Below, one piece after another: positions 36,157 through 45,713 of a stretch of 64,000 nt of DNA. Position 1 is the first letter of the stretch, and the number at the start of each line of letters is the position of its first letter. Under the pieces are notes generated by a model. The model saw only the letters and a list, made by a program, of their open reading frames with translations. It made no database searches and was not told the DNA's origin. The position numbers and the translations under genes were made by a program. The DNA comes from a virus. The stretch spans positions 1 through 64,000 of the IMG/VR virus record IMGVR_UViG_3300030294_000015. One strand, written 5' to 3'.

Positions 36157-37557
36157 ATGGATATATTAATGAATGAAAAGGAATTAGTAAATATCAAAGA
36201 ACAATTCTCATTTGACAAAATGGAAAGAGGTGTAAAGGGTTTATATGGTGCTGAGTACTATAATAAAGAAATGAAAGAATTTGAAAGTTTATTAAATTTT
36301 AAATTACTTGAATTAAATGAATTCAAAAAGATATCTATCAATGTAGAAGCAATCAAAGAAGGATTCAAAATTATTATGAAATCTAAATATCATAATAGAA
36401 TGAATATCGGATATCAAATTATACTTGCAAATAATATGGAAAGATTATTTGTAGATTACTTAAAATGGTTAGAGGGTTTAAAGAAATCAGATAAATTCTA
36501 TGATACTTATATTTCAGACTTAAATAAATTTATGAATTCTAGACCAGAGGATAAAAAGAAAGTTGAAGAATATTTAGATTTGTCTAAATCTGAAAAGAAA
36601 GAAGAATCTAAAGTAATTCAATTACCTGCGTCTAAAGAGAAAGAAGTAGAAATTGTAAAAGGTAAAAAAGAAGCCAAAATGGAAAACAATGTTATAGATA
36701 TTTCTCAATCAGAAGTAAAACCAGTAGAGCAAGAAGTTAGTAAAGACAATAAAGAAAACAATTTAAATAAAGAACAAGTTGTAAATGTCTTTAAGGATAT
36801 CAAATCAGATTTTGAAGATGTAATGAGTTCTGTACAAGAAAAATTCAATAAGCTAAAACTAAAACAATGGCAATTAGTTGCCATTACTGGAAATGTATAT
36901 AAAGCTATCGCAAATACAAATTCGTCAATATATAAATATGTATCACAATTATTAGATTTAACATTTGTAGGTATAGAAGATAAAAAGGATTTAATTTATG
37001 ATTCTTTATTAGCATTAGTAAATGAAGATTTATTACTTGCAGATTTTATTACAGGCATTGAAACTCAATTATCTAAGAAAGAATACTTAGTAATATCTGG
37101 AAATATTATAAGGAATTTTGGAAAGTTGAAAACTGTAATATCAAATATGATTCCAGATATATTAGTAGATGCATTAGATGGTGTTGTTGAAAATGATCAA
37201 AAAATTAATATTATGGAAATGATACAAGAATTATCAGGTTTAAATTTACTTGATATAAATAAATTCTGTGATATTGTAAAAACAGAAATACAAAAATCAT
37301 CTGATACTCCAGAAGAAGATTTAAAAGAACTTCAAATAATAGTTGAAGGTGATAAAAAAGAAGCTGCTATGTCTATGAATCCAGTACAACAACCACAAGA
37401 ATTAAATGTTAATAGAAATATGGTTTCACAACAAATGACTTTTCCAGTAATTGGGGAACCTAGTGATTTACATGATTATGAAGGTAATGAAGGTGGGTTT
37501 GTTGTTGGAGGACGATTACCAAAAGTAATAGAACTATCAGAAGAAAAAGACAAATAG
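36157..37557 (+). CDS. Hypothetical, highly charged protein, 466 aa
   Basis: Helical first 145 residues, then a Lys/Glu-rich linker (about 145-205), a second helical domain that includes KLKQWQLVAITGNVYKAIAN and a Gly-rich C-terminus (GNEGGFVVGGRLP). It is transcribed from its own two-part promoter and ends before a terminator, so it is a monocistronic, probably well-expressed gene. No family is recognised. It could be an early host-takeover or DNA-associated protein. Confidence 0.65.
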   Translation: MDILMNEKELVNIKEQFSFDKMERGVKGLYGAEYYNKEMKEFESLLNFKLLELNEFKKISINVEAIKEGFKIIMKSKYHNRMNIGYQIILANNMERLFVDYLKWLEGLKKSDKFYDTYISDLNKFMNSRPEDKKKVEEYLDLSKSEKKEESKVIQLPASKEKEVEIVKGKKEAKMENNVIDISQSEVKPVEQEVSKDNKENNLNKEQVVNVFKDIKSDFEDVMSSVQEKFNKLKLKQWQLVAITGNVYKAIANTNSSIYKYVSQLLDLTFVGIEDKKDLIYDSLLALVNEDLLLADFITGIETQLSKKEYLVISGNIIRNFGKLKTVISNMIPDILVDALDGVVENDQKINIMEMIQELSGLNLLDINKFCDIVKTEIQKSSDTPEEDLKELQIIVEGDKKEAAMSMNPVQQPQELNVNRNMVSQQMTFPVIGEPSDLHDYEGNEGGFVVGGRLPKVIELSEEKDK

Positions 37558-37569
37558 TAATTATAAAAT

Positions 37570-37602
37570 AAGGGAGGAGCTTAAAGTTCTCCTTTATTTT
37601 TT
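37570..37602 (+). terminator. Terminator
   Basis: AAGGGAG..CTCCTTT forms an imperfect hairpin followed by ATTTTTTATTTTTTA. Confidence 0.7.
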
Positions 37603-37650
37603 ATTTTTTACTCTCTAATCAACCTAAATGTAAGAGAGGGGATAGTTTAG

Positions 37651-38391
37651 ATGGAGTATATGGATTATGAAAAATTATCTGACGTAATTATGAATATTAG
37701 TTATAATACAGTTTTAAAAATGAATGTAGTATTGGGGAGAAAAGATAAGAATAGTAGAAGAATTCATTTTTATAAAGAATTTTCATATAATAGTAGTAAG
37801 TATGTAAATGCTAATGAATTATATAATATAAATAGAAATTTTGATTATTATCTTTCAATAGAGAAATTTGAAAATGGTAAAGATTTCTTAATGATAAGAA
37901 ATGAAAATATAATGGAATTACGATTATTTTTAAATAAAGTTGTAATAAATTGGTTAATAGATGATAATATATTTGATTATAGAAATGATAAGTTAGTTCT
38001 ATTACAAGGAGGATATAAACCTGTAGAATATACATTATATGCTGATAAAAAGATAATATTTTTACCTACAGTAATACATAATATAGATGGTACATATGGT
38101 AAAGGAATAAGAATATTATTAAATTCTGATTATAGTTTTGTAGATATGAATGCTTCTAAATTTTATGGTTTCTTATATAATATGAATTCAATTAATTTAT
38201 TTCAATGTGCTCAAAATATGTTAAACTTTTTACAAAGACCAGAATTTGGAACTAATCATACTGCATTTAATTATAAAAGTGAGTTTGATTCTGTCGTTGA
38301 TGATATATCTGGTGGAGGGGATTCTATTAAAGGTGGAAGTTCAGTTGTAATGAAAAGAAAAAATGTATTTGATGAAATAGATAATATTTAA
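37651..38391 (+). CDS. Hypothetical protein, 246 aa
   Basis: The start follows GAGAGGGGATAGTTTAG. Mixed alpha/beta, Tyr-rich; the segment NRNFDYYLSIEKFENGKDFL is beta-like. The C-terminus has a Gly/Ser linker then SVVMKRKNVFDEI, a weak match to the FMxR tag. No family is recognised. Confidence 0.6.
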   Translation: MEYMDYEKLSDVIMNISYNTVLKMNVVLGRKDKNSRRIHFYKEFSYNSSKYVNANELYNINRNFDYYLSIEKFENGKDFLMIRNENIMELRLFLNKVVINWLIDDNIFDYRNDKLVLLQGGYKPVEYTLYADKKIIFLPTVIHNIDGTYGKGIRILLNSDYSFVDMNASKFYGFLYNMNSINLFQCAQNMLNFLQRPEFGTNHTAFNYKSEFDSVVDDISGGGDSIKGGSSVVMKRKNVFDEIDNI

Positions 38392-38447
38392 TTTATAAAT
38401 GAACTTATATGTAAATAATTACCAATAATGAAGGGAGAGTAAATATT

Positions 38448-38783
38448 ATGAAAAAAGAAACAATAACTACACCAAAGTTCACAAAGAAAAATTGTGAACT
38501 CTTTCTATCTGGGTTAAAAATGGAAAAATTTGCTATTAGTTTAATAGTAGAAGCAATGGAGATATGTATTAAACATAAAACAAATCATGTAGATTTGGTT
38601 ATGAAAAAAGTATATTCTGAATTAACTGAAAAACATCATACATTAAAAAGAGAATTAGAATGGGATTTGTATAAAACAATTAAATCTATTGATAAAGATT
38701 TAGTGAAAGAAAAATTAGGATATAATGATCATATTACAAATAAAAAATTCTTTATATTACTTTTAGAAAGATACGGATATTAA
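38448..38783 (+). CDS. Small helical protein, 111 aa
   Basis: The start follows GAAGGGAGAGTAAATATT. Helical and basic, with a central MEICIKHKTNHVDLVMKKVY. The size and order of helices resemble sporulation-initiation or Spo0E-like regulators only superficially, so I give no assignment. Confidence 0.55.
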   Translation: MKKETITTPKFTKKNCELFLSGLKMEKFAISLIVEAMEICIKHKTNHVDLVMKKVYSELTEKHHTLKRELEWDLYKTIKSIDKDLVKEKLGYNDHITNKKFFILLLERYGY

Positions 38784-38820
38784 AAATAGATACAAGGTGT
38801 ATATACACCTTGTATATTTT
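38784..38820. terminator. Bidirectional terminator
   Basis: ATACAAGGTGT / ACACCTTGTAT around a four-base loop, with A-rich left and T-rich right flanks. It separates converging genes. Confidence 0.85.
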
Positions 38821-38825
38821 ATGTT

Positions 38826-39620
38826 CTAATTCAATGTATACATGATGGGCTGATTATAATTATCAGCCCCAACAAATGAATCATTGAATAATTGTATTAT
38901 TTCCTCTCTTTTTTGGGCTTTAGTTTGAAGATCATCTAATCTTAAATTTGTATTAGTAAATATAGTTTCTAATTGATCATAATACTTCAAATTTTCATAT
39001 AAGAAAGTTGCTATATCTGCTTGAGCGAATTGTTCAAAATTTTCCATTTTAGTTGGTTCTATAGTTCCTAAATTATCGCTATGTTTAATTAACAAATTTA
39101 CTTTAAAGTATTTTATATTAGTTTTACTCAAAAATTCTCCAGTAACACTTGTTAATTTTAATTTATTAGGAGTTTTAAAATCTATATAAATTCCATTACT
39201 AAATAATGATTGTCTATCTGCTGCTCCTTGAATTGCTGCAACTTGATCGAAAGAATAATTCATATTCATATTAAAAAATCCAAATGGAGATGTAGCAACA
39301 TCATACCATCCTGGATTATCCATTCCAAATGCAGTTGGATCATCCCATGGGATATCTTGTACACCTAATACTTCTATATTACCAGGAATAGTTTTCTCAT
39401 CTATAATATAATATCCTTGACTATCAGTACTCATCTTAGAAGTATCAAATGTATAAGGTATTATATTTGGAAAGTAAATAGAGAAAGTTTTCAATGTATA
39501 AGTAGATATCCATTCACCCCATTTATCTTTACAAATATCAGTTGGTAAATTTAAAGGTTTAGTACCTAATCTTAATTCTATAAGATTAACAAGTTTACTC
39601 ATACTATTAGATAATGCCAT
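38826..39620 (-). CDS. Virion-type protein, 264 aa (neck or connector candidate)
   Basis: It follows the prohead protease gene in the same direction. The N-terminus MSKLVNLIELRLGTKPLNLP, then KWGEWISTYTLKTFSIYFPN, resembles structural proteins that accompany capsid genes in large phages. The middle is Gly/Pro/Asn-rich (DPTAFGMDNPGWYD) and the C-terminus helical. The start follows AAAGGAGTGTATTAAT. The assignment to neck, connector or baseplate is by context and weak. Confidence 0.5.
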   Translation of the reverse strand: MALSNSMSKLVNLIELRLGTKPLNLPTDICKDKWGEWISTYTLKTFSIYFPNIIPYTFDTSKMSTDSQGYYIIDEKTIPGNIEVLGVQDIPWDDPTAFGMDNPGWYDVATSPFGFFNMNMNYSFDQVAAIQGAADRQSLFSNGIYIDFKTPNKLKLTSVTGEFLSKTNIKYFKVNLLIKHSDNLGTIEPTKMENFEQFAQADIATFLYENLKYYDQLETIFTNTNLRLDDLQTKAQKREEIIQLFNDSFVGADNYNQPIMYTLN

Positions 39621-39641
39621 ATTAATACACTCCTTTATTTT

Positions 39642-40502
39642 TTATGAATTTAGATATTGTTTTTCACAATAATCCATTATATCATTTTGAATATGATCTT
39701 CTAAATTTACAATAAATGTATCTCCATCTTTACTACAAATTTGTACTTGTCTACCATTTTCTTTCAATTGAATAGTATTATGCATTAAATCAAATGATTC
39801 TTTAAAGAAATATAGATTAGAAGATTCTTGTTTAATATAATCTATTAGATCGTTATTTGTAATTGGTATTAATAATCCAGCATCATTTTCTTGTACTATA
39901 AATTGATTACCTACATTTTCTTTACCATGTGCTATAGTAGCATTTTCTGTTACTCCTATGACCTTTTGTACATATGCTCTTTTATGTGAAGGGTAAATAA
40001 CTCTATCCCAAGTTATAATAGTAATATTCTCAACTTCTGCTCCTTTTGAAGTTTGGTTAACTGTACCTAATGCTCTCAATGAGAATGAAGGCTTATCACC
40101 ATCTCTCAAATCTAAATCAAATGCTTCTCCATAAGCAGTATTAGATCCTCTTACTTGTGCTTTTATATCATTTCCTTCTGTATAGAACTTTACGATTTTT
40201 TGACAACGTAATGATGGTTCTATAATTTGTTGTCTTGTAATTTCTTTTGATAGAGGATGTCCTTCTTCACCAAATAAATTACCTGTACTACATAACTCAA
40301 TTAATCTATCTGCCTTTAAAGCAGGATTCATTTCTTTAGAAGCATAAAATCTTTTATTTCTATTTAAAACATTCATATCTTGTAAAATAACTTCTGCTGT
40401 AACTCTTCTTCCGTTATCAGATATAATTTTTGTATCAGCTTCATGTTGTACTGTAGCTGTTTCTATTATAACATATCCGATTCTTTTATCATAATTTGTC
40501 AT
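39642..40502 (-). CDS. Prohead serine protease (T4 gp21-like)
   Basis: The 286-residue protein has the catalytic pattern of the T4 prohead protease family: histidine in FGEEGHPLSKE (about residue 80), followed by IVKFYTEGNDIKAQV, and the nucleophilic serine in KPSFSLRALG (about 140). The intervening NTAYGEAFDLDL is also typical. It cleaves scaffold and capsid precursors during head maturation. The C-terminal 100 residues are probably removed by self-cleavage (inference). The start follows AAGGAGGAACAAT. It is divergent from the capsid-cluster genes at 40615 onward. Confidence 0.8.
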   Translation of the reverse strand: MTNYDKRIGYVIIETATVQHEADTKIISDNGRRVTAEVILQDMNVLNRNKRFYASKEMNPALKADRLIELCSTGNLFGEEGHPLSKEITRQQIIEPSLRCQKIVKFYTEGNDIKAQVRGSNTAYGEAFDLDLRDGDKPSFSLRALGTVNQTSKGAEVENITIITWDRVIYPSHKRAYVQKVIGVTENATIAHGKENVGNQFIVQENDAGLLIPITNNDLIDYIKQESSNLYFFKESFDLMHNTIQLKENGRQVQICSKDGDTFIVNLEDHIQNDIMDYCEKQYLNS

Positions 40503-40614
40503 ATATTGTTCCTCCTTAATATATTAATTAATTTAAAGTTCATTCTATAAATCCATTAGGAATGATAGGGTTAACTTTAAATTAATTGAAAATTGAAAGG
40601 AGATGTGTCTGAAT

Positions 40615-42624
40615 ATGGCTAAATTTGATGATATAGAATCAAGATTATATAATCTAAAACTTGGTAATCCTGTTCAAGAATCTATAGATATTGAGTATAT
40701 ATACTCGGGAATTAATAGAGATAATATCGTTAATATTATGTCTAAAATAACACCTAATCAAATAAATACAAGTAATTTATTAGAGAATTGTTGTACTAAA
40801 ATTTTAAAATATGATTTTACTAATAAAGAAAAGAAAATTGTATCTGAATCTTTATATAGAATACTACCTTATGTACCTAAGATTAAAAAGTATAAAGATT
40901 TAATAACAGAAGTATCTAATAGAATTGAAAATAATTTGATAGATAAAAATATTAAAACATTTATAGAATGCGATCGTATAATAAATAATCAAGAAAAATT
41001 AGAAGAATATTCTAATTTTAGTTCTATTTTTGAAAGTTATTATGCTCATAATGATATAGAAAGAGTTGTTATTGAATCTTGTGATATTATTAATTCTTAT
41101 AAAATGATTCCTGAATTAAAATTAAATGTAGCTCTAGAGAATACTATATATAATATGGATAAGACTAAACAGAAATATAATAAGAAAGAATTAGTAAATC
41201 TTATATATGAATATTTTTGTATAAATGCAAATCCAGAAATATGTAAAAATATTATTAAAGAATCTTCTATAGAATTAAGTGATATTGATATTAAATCAAT
41301 AATAGAAGGAAATACTGGTAATAATATAGATCAGAAATTTAAAGAATTAATAAGAAGTGGTAAAGCTAACAAGAGTACAACAGAATCATTAATAAAGAAA
41401 ATATATATAGAAAATGATAAAAATATTGTAGAAGATTTACCTACTTTATTAAGATGGTTAAGAATAGGTGCTATTCTTGGGATAGCTGCTTATAATCTAC
41501 CAGTAGGATTTATTTTATTATTAGCAGATCATATAATATCTATTAGAGTAAATAGATCACAGATTGAAAAAAGTATCAAAATATATAAAAAAGAAAAAGG
41601 AAAGATAGAAGATAAAAAATATTCTGTATCTAATCCTAATACTATCAAAAAATATAATGAATTAGATAAAGAATATGAAAAGTCTATAGAAAAATTAGAA
41701 ACTTATAGAGATTCATTATATAGTGATAAAGAAAATGATGATAGATTGATGAATGAGTATTGTGATGATATTATTAAAGCAAAGTCCTATATTCTTACTT
41801 TATCAAAAACCATTACAAATTATTGTAAAAATAATGACATAAAGAATCTTATAACAGAATATATATCAGATATATCTGATATAGAGGAAAGTACTATTCT
41901 ATTTGAATCTTTAGATAATTCAAAATTAATTGCAAAAAATATTATTAATATAAAAGATATATCTCAATATTTAGATAAACCTAAAATAGCAGGTTCTTTA
42001 ACTTCAGACATTAGTAAATTTAATAAAGGTACAGATGCTAATGCAAATGAACTAGAATTTGATGATTCTGTAGAAGAGATGGTTTATTTTAATGGTATTT
42101 ATAATGCTTTATCTGAGAATACATTTACAGCTAAAGCTAAATTATTAGCTATAAATGCTAAGAAGAAAGTAGAAGGGTTATCAGATAAAGAAAAAATGAT
42201 TTCAAAAGAAATAGATGATACTTTTAATAGAGTAAAAGATAAATTAGATGAGCAAACAACAAATAAAAATAGAGAGGCTGTCGTTAGAGGTACAATATTA
42301 CCTTCTATGTCATCATTAATTAAACTTGTTTTAGGTTCTTATGTAGTAGGAACTATTGTAACTCCATTATTAGGTGTAATAGGATTTGTAGGAATGATAG
42401 CTTTATCTAAAAGATCTACTGATGAAGAACGTAGATATATATTAGATGAAATTGATGTACAACTAGACGTAGTGGATAAGAAAATATCAATGGCAGAGAA
42501 TAAAAACGATATGAAATCTTATGAGCAATTATTAAGAATACAAAAGAAACTAAAACAAGAAAAACAAAGAATAATATATAAAAAAGGTGCTAGAAATATA
42601 TATCATAGTCCAACAAAAGATTGA
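40615..42624 (+). CDS. Large protein with two hydrophobic segments, 669 aa
   Basis: The start is ATG 40615 after GAAAGGAGATGTGTCTGA. Mostly helical and charged, with two segments long enough to cross a membrane: RIGAILGIAAYNLPVGFILL (about 285) and YVVGTIVTPLLGVIGFVGMI (about 580), each at the end of a long helical domain. It heads the capsid cluster, upstream of the acidic-repeat and capsid genes. It may be an ejected inner-head or membrane-attached assembly protein. No family is recognised. Confidence 0.65.
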   Translation: MAKFDDIESRLYNLKLGNPVQESIDIEYIYSGINRDNIVNIMSKITPNQINTSNLLENCCTKILKYDFTNKEKKIVSESLYRILPYVPKIKKYKDLITEVSNRIENNLIDKNIKTFIECDRIINNQEKLEEYSNFSSIFESYYAHNDIERVVIESCDIINSYKMIPELKLNVALENTIYNMDKTKQKYNKKELVNLIYEYFCINANPEICKNIIKESSIELSDIDIKSIIEGNTGNNIDQKFKELIRSGKANKSTTESLIKKIYIENDKNIVEDLPTLLRWLRIGAILGIAAYNLPVGFILLLADHIISIRVNRSQIEKSIKIYKKEKGKIEDKKYSVSNPNTIKKYNELDKEYEKSIEKLETYRDSLYSDKENDDRLMNEYCDDIIKAKSYILTLSKTITNYCKNNDIKNLITEYISDISDIEESTILFESLDNSKLIAKNIINIKDISQYLDKPKIAGSLTSDISKFNKGTDANANELEFDDSVEEMVYFNGIYNALSENTFTAKAKLLAINAKKKVEGLSDKEKMISKEIDDTFNRVKDKLDEQTTNKNREAVVRGTILPSMSSLIKLVLGSYVVGTIVTPLLGVIGFVGMIALSKRSTDEERRYILDEIDVQLDVVDKKISMAENKNDMKSYEQLLRIQKKLKQEKQRIIYKKGARNIYHSPTKD

Positions 42625-42643
42625 TATAAGGAGGTAATAATAT

Positions 42644-43642
42644 ATGGGTTTTTATAGAAGTCTACTACATGAAGTTAAACGTAGTAATCCTAATGGTAAA
42701 GAAGAAGATTTAGATGATGTAAATGAAAATGATGATACCAATTATGATCTAGGAACTGAAACTGATAAATCTAATGATGATGAACATGATATTCAAGATG
42801 GTGCTAATGATTATGATTTAGATAATGAAATGAATCAAGATGATGACACACCAGATACAACCGAAAATCAAGACACATCTAATAATCAAGATGATGATAT
42901 ACCAGAAAATGACACTGATCCAGAACATGATGTAAATGATAGTAGTACTAATTATGATTTAGGATCTGAAATGGATTCAGATGGTGGTTCTAATCCTGAA
43001 AATAATAATGATTCGGAAGATAACAATAATGATGATATGGAAATGAATGATAATAACGCTCCAACTGATATACCAGAAAATGATACTGATCCAGAACATG
43101 ATGTAAATGATGATACTAACGATTATGATTTAGGATCTGAAATGGATTCAGATGGTGGTTCTAATCCTGATGCTGGAAATGACACTAATAATGATAGTGA
43201 AAATTTTGGTGACAATAATGTAGATTCATCTGGAATGTCAGATACTTCCACTGATGATCAAAATACTGATCCAGATGCTAAAATAAAAGAAATAGAGAAT
43301 ATTATTGGAACATTGAACCCAGAACAATTAAAACTTCAAAATGTAAATTTGAAGAAGCAATATATTGAACTATATAATAATTGTGGTAATATAATACAAC
43401 GTTTAAATGATGTAAATAAAAATAGCGAGACTGAGGGTGAAATTACTTTTGCTATTCAAAGCATACAGGATTTAAAAAAGATTATATTTGATTATCTAAT
43501 TAATACATATGATACAAAGACATATGTACAAAATTCAGTTAATTACACAGAATATTTAGTCACTCTTAATTCAGTACATAATCTTTTAAAAGAGATTAAT
43601 GGTAAGAATGATAAACAAAATAAAAATAATGTTAATAAGTAA
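42644..43642 (+). CDS. Acidic repeat protein upstream of the capsid gene (scaffold candidate)
   Basis: The first 215 residues are extremely Asp/Asn/Glu-rich. Two near-identical units encode DIPENDTDPEHDVND, NYDLGSEMDSDGGSNP and similar text (42897-43000 and 43069-43172); a third, weaker unit lies before them. The last 115 residues are helical (IKEIENIIGTLNPEQLKLQN). Position directly before the capsid gene plus a helical C-terminus fits a scaffolding or head-core protein; the disordered acidic part may mimic DNA or keep the core soluble. The start follows AAGGAGGTAATAATAT. Confidence 0.55.
   Translation: MGFYRSLLHEVKRSNPNGKEEDLDDVNENDDTNYDLGTETDKSNDDEHDIQDGANDYDLDNEMNQDDDTPDTTENQDTSNNQDDDIPENDTDPEHDVNDSSTNYDLGSEMDSDGGSNPENNNDSEDNNNDDMEMNDNNAPTDIPENDTDPEHDVNDDTNDYDLGSEMDSDGGSNPDAGNDTNNDSENFGDNNVDSSGMSDTSTDDQNTDPDAKIKEIENIIGTLNPEQLKLQNVNLKKQYIELYNNCGNIIQRLNDVNKNSETEGEITFAIQSIQDLKKIIFDYLINTYDTKTYVQNSVNYTEYLVTLNSVHNLLKEINGKNDKQNKNNVNK
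42897..43172 (+). repeat. Coding tandem repeat, two units about 172 bases apart
   Basis: Units at about 42897-43000 and 43069-43172 share nearly identical DNA, including ACTGATCCAGAACATGATGT and GATTTAGGATCTGAAATGGA. Copy number could vary between isolates. Confidence 0.7.
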
Positions 43643-43715
43643 TTTATTTTTTAATTTTATTACTGAATTGTTGAACTATAAAATAATATTATAATATTTA
43701 AAGGAGGTCATAATT

Positions 43716-45650
43716 ATGGCTACAGGAGGAACTAGAAAAAAGGATAACTACGCAGATGGGTACGAAAATAGCTCGTATGCTGGGTTATGTGAAGAATATA
43801 GTACATTAGCTAAAGATATAAGGGCACACGAAGGTTGTGATTTATTTGGACAACCAGCTTTAGCGTTAAATAATCCAAACGTTGTTGCATCATTAGAAAA
43901 TTTTTGGTTGAAGGACTCTTATGATCCAGTGTTATATGATGGAACTCATGGAAAAACATACAACCAAAGAGCTTTACAAGAACATATTTCAGATATGAAA
44001 GAATTATTTAAAAACGACGTAGAGGCTATCACAGAGTATACAGCAATGAACTCTGTAAATCCAATTGTTACTACTGGTCTTCCAATGCATAAATTAATTA
44101 TGCTTAAAAATATTTTTAAACAAGGTATTATTCAAACTAATGTTGCTGTTGAACCAAGATTTACAATTAAGATGCAACATAGATATTTGGTAAAGCCTGA
44201 TGGAACTGCTCTTGATTTAGTATTAGATCAAGATAAGATTACAGATGCATTTAATTCAATAAATCCAGTTAGAACCATTACATTAGATTTTACTGGAAAC
44301 ATTTGTAATACAGCTTCATTAGCATCTGGTTCAAGATTGGTTGAACAATGTGGTGGTATATTAGGTAGAGACAATTTAAATACAGATTTAGCTATTACAG
44401 CTATTTATGTTGAAATGCCTACAACAGTTGCTACCACTTTAGCAGAAACTGCAACTGTTAATGTATCTCAAGGTGCTGGTAGTACATATCCAGATAAAGG
44501 AAGTGATACTGCTGTAACTGATGGTTCTACTTCTGGTGAATGGGGGCAAGGTAGTTATAATGTAGGTGCTACTTCTGGTGGATATACTGGTGTTAAACCT
44601 GCTGCTCCAGCTCCTACTACAACAGAAACAACTATTGTTAAATTAAAAAAGAACATTATGTTTACACCTCAATATGGTCCAAACAATGTTCAAGGATTTA
44701 CTCAAATTGTAGATCTTTCTGCATACTTACCAGGAGTAAATGAAATGATTTCTGGTACATTAGTAAATAACGAAATTATGCTTACAAGTGGAACAGGATA
44801 TATTAAGAAAGTAGATATTAGGGTTCAATTAGATCCTTCTAATGCTATGCTTTCAACATGTAAAGCTAAATGGGGACATGATGAAACTTATGTTGTAATC
44901 CCAAATAGAAATCCAATGAATATTCCTATCTCTCCTGAAGAAGTAAAGGATATTCAAGCTATGTATGGTGTAAGTCAATTATCTATGTATATGAGTATTA
45001 TAAATGATGTACTTGGAAATGTTAAAGATGATACTATAAGAAGAGAATTATATGCTTCTTATGATAGTATGCCATCATCTGAAAGAAGATATAGTTGGTT
45101 TGACTTTGAACCAAGAGAAGGATATAACAGAGATCATGTAAGTTGGAGATATGCTTCATTTATGGATCTATTTGATACATTTGTAACTTCATTACTTTAT
45201 ATATTAAATGATGAAGATGTTACTGTATCTGTATTTGGTAGACCTGATATAATCAGAAAGATTACTCCTACTGATTATAGTTATCAAGCTCCTTCTTCAG
45301 TAGGACCTGTTGATCTTGAATTTACAAGAACTATAGCTACTTCTGATAACAGAGTATATAACTTTATTAGTTCTCAAAAATTAGGAAATAGTAATGATTT
45401 AACAGTTATACTAAATCCGAATAATAGTGAAAGAATAATCTATAGAGTGTATGATTATCAATTCTATATTTCTAATGAAATTAGAAATGCAGAGAACTAT
45501 ACATTACCTGGAATTCATGCGTTTGAAAGATTCAAATTTATGGAATACCAACCAGTACAAGGTAAATTTAGAATATTCAATCCATCAGGTAGAAATGATC
45601 AAAATAGTAAATACACTGATCAAATTAAAGATTTAGCTGGAATAGAATAA
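43716..45650 (+). CDS. Major capsid protein
   Basis: A 644-residue protein with the strongest expression signals in the window (AAAGGAGGTCATAATT; more C- and G-ending codons than its neighbours). It lies after the scaffold candidate. The N-terminal 60 residues (GTRKKDNYADGYENSSYA onward) could be a cleavable arm. A Gly/Thr/Ala-rich insertion at about 245-300 looks like a surface-exposed domain. The C-terminal half (NIPISPEEVKDIQAMYGVSQ and onward) has the HK97/T4 gp23-like alternation of helix and strand. Assigned from size, position and composition, with family similarity judged by eye. Confidence 0.75.
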   Translation: MATGGTRKKDNYADGYENSSYAGLCEEYSTLAKDIRAHEGCDLFGQPALALNNPNVVASLENFWLKDSYDPVLYDGTHGKTYNQRALQEHISDMKELFKNDVEAITEYTAMNSVNPIVTTGLPMHKLIMLKNIFKQGIIQTNVAVEPRFTIKMQHRYLVKPDGTALDLVLDQDKITDAFNSINPVRTITLDFTGNICNTASLASGSRLVEQCGGILGRDNLNTDLAITAIYVEMPTTVATTLAETATVNVSQGAGSTYPDKGSDTAVTDGSTSGEWGQGSYNVGATSGGYTGVKPAAPAPTTTETTIVKLKKNIMFTPQYGPNNVQGFTQIVDLSAYLPGVNEMISGTLVNNEIMLTSGTGYIKKVDIRVQLDPSNAMLSTCKAKWGHDETYVVIPNRNPMNIPISPEEVKDIQAMYGVSQLSMYMSIINDVLGNVKDDTIRRELYASYDSMPSSERRYSWFDFEPREGYNRDHVSWRYASFMDLFDTFVTSLLYILNDEDVTVSVFGRPDIIRKITPTDYSYQAPSSVGPVDLEFTRTIATSDNRVYNFISSQKLGNSNDLTVILNPNNSERIIYRVYDYQFYISNEIRNAENYTLPGIHAFERFKFMEYQPVQGKFRIFNPSGRNDQNSKYTDQIKDLAGIE

Positions 45651-45657
45651 TATATTT

Positions 45658-45688
45658 CTACAGCAACTTAATTGTTGCTGTAGATTTT
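45658..45688 (+). terminator. Terminator after the capsid gene
   Basis: CTACAGCAAC / GTTGCTGTAG with a six-base loop, then ATTTTAA. Confidence 0.8.
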
Positions 45689-45713
45689 AATGTTATATAA
45701 GGAGGATATATGT

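Noticed and set aside
42897-43172. Tandem repeat as a non-coding regulatory element
   Set aside because: The repeat keeps the reading frame and encodes the acidic region of a protein with a strong start.
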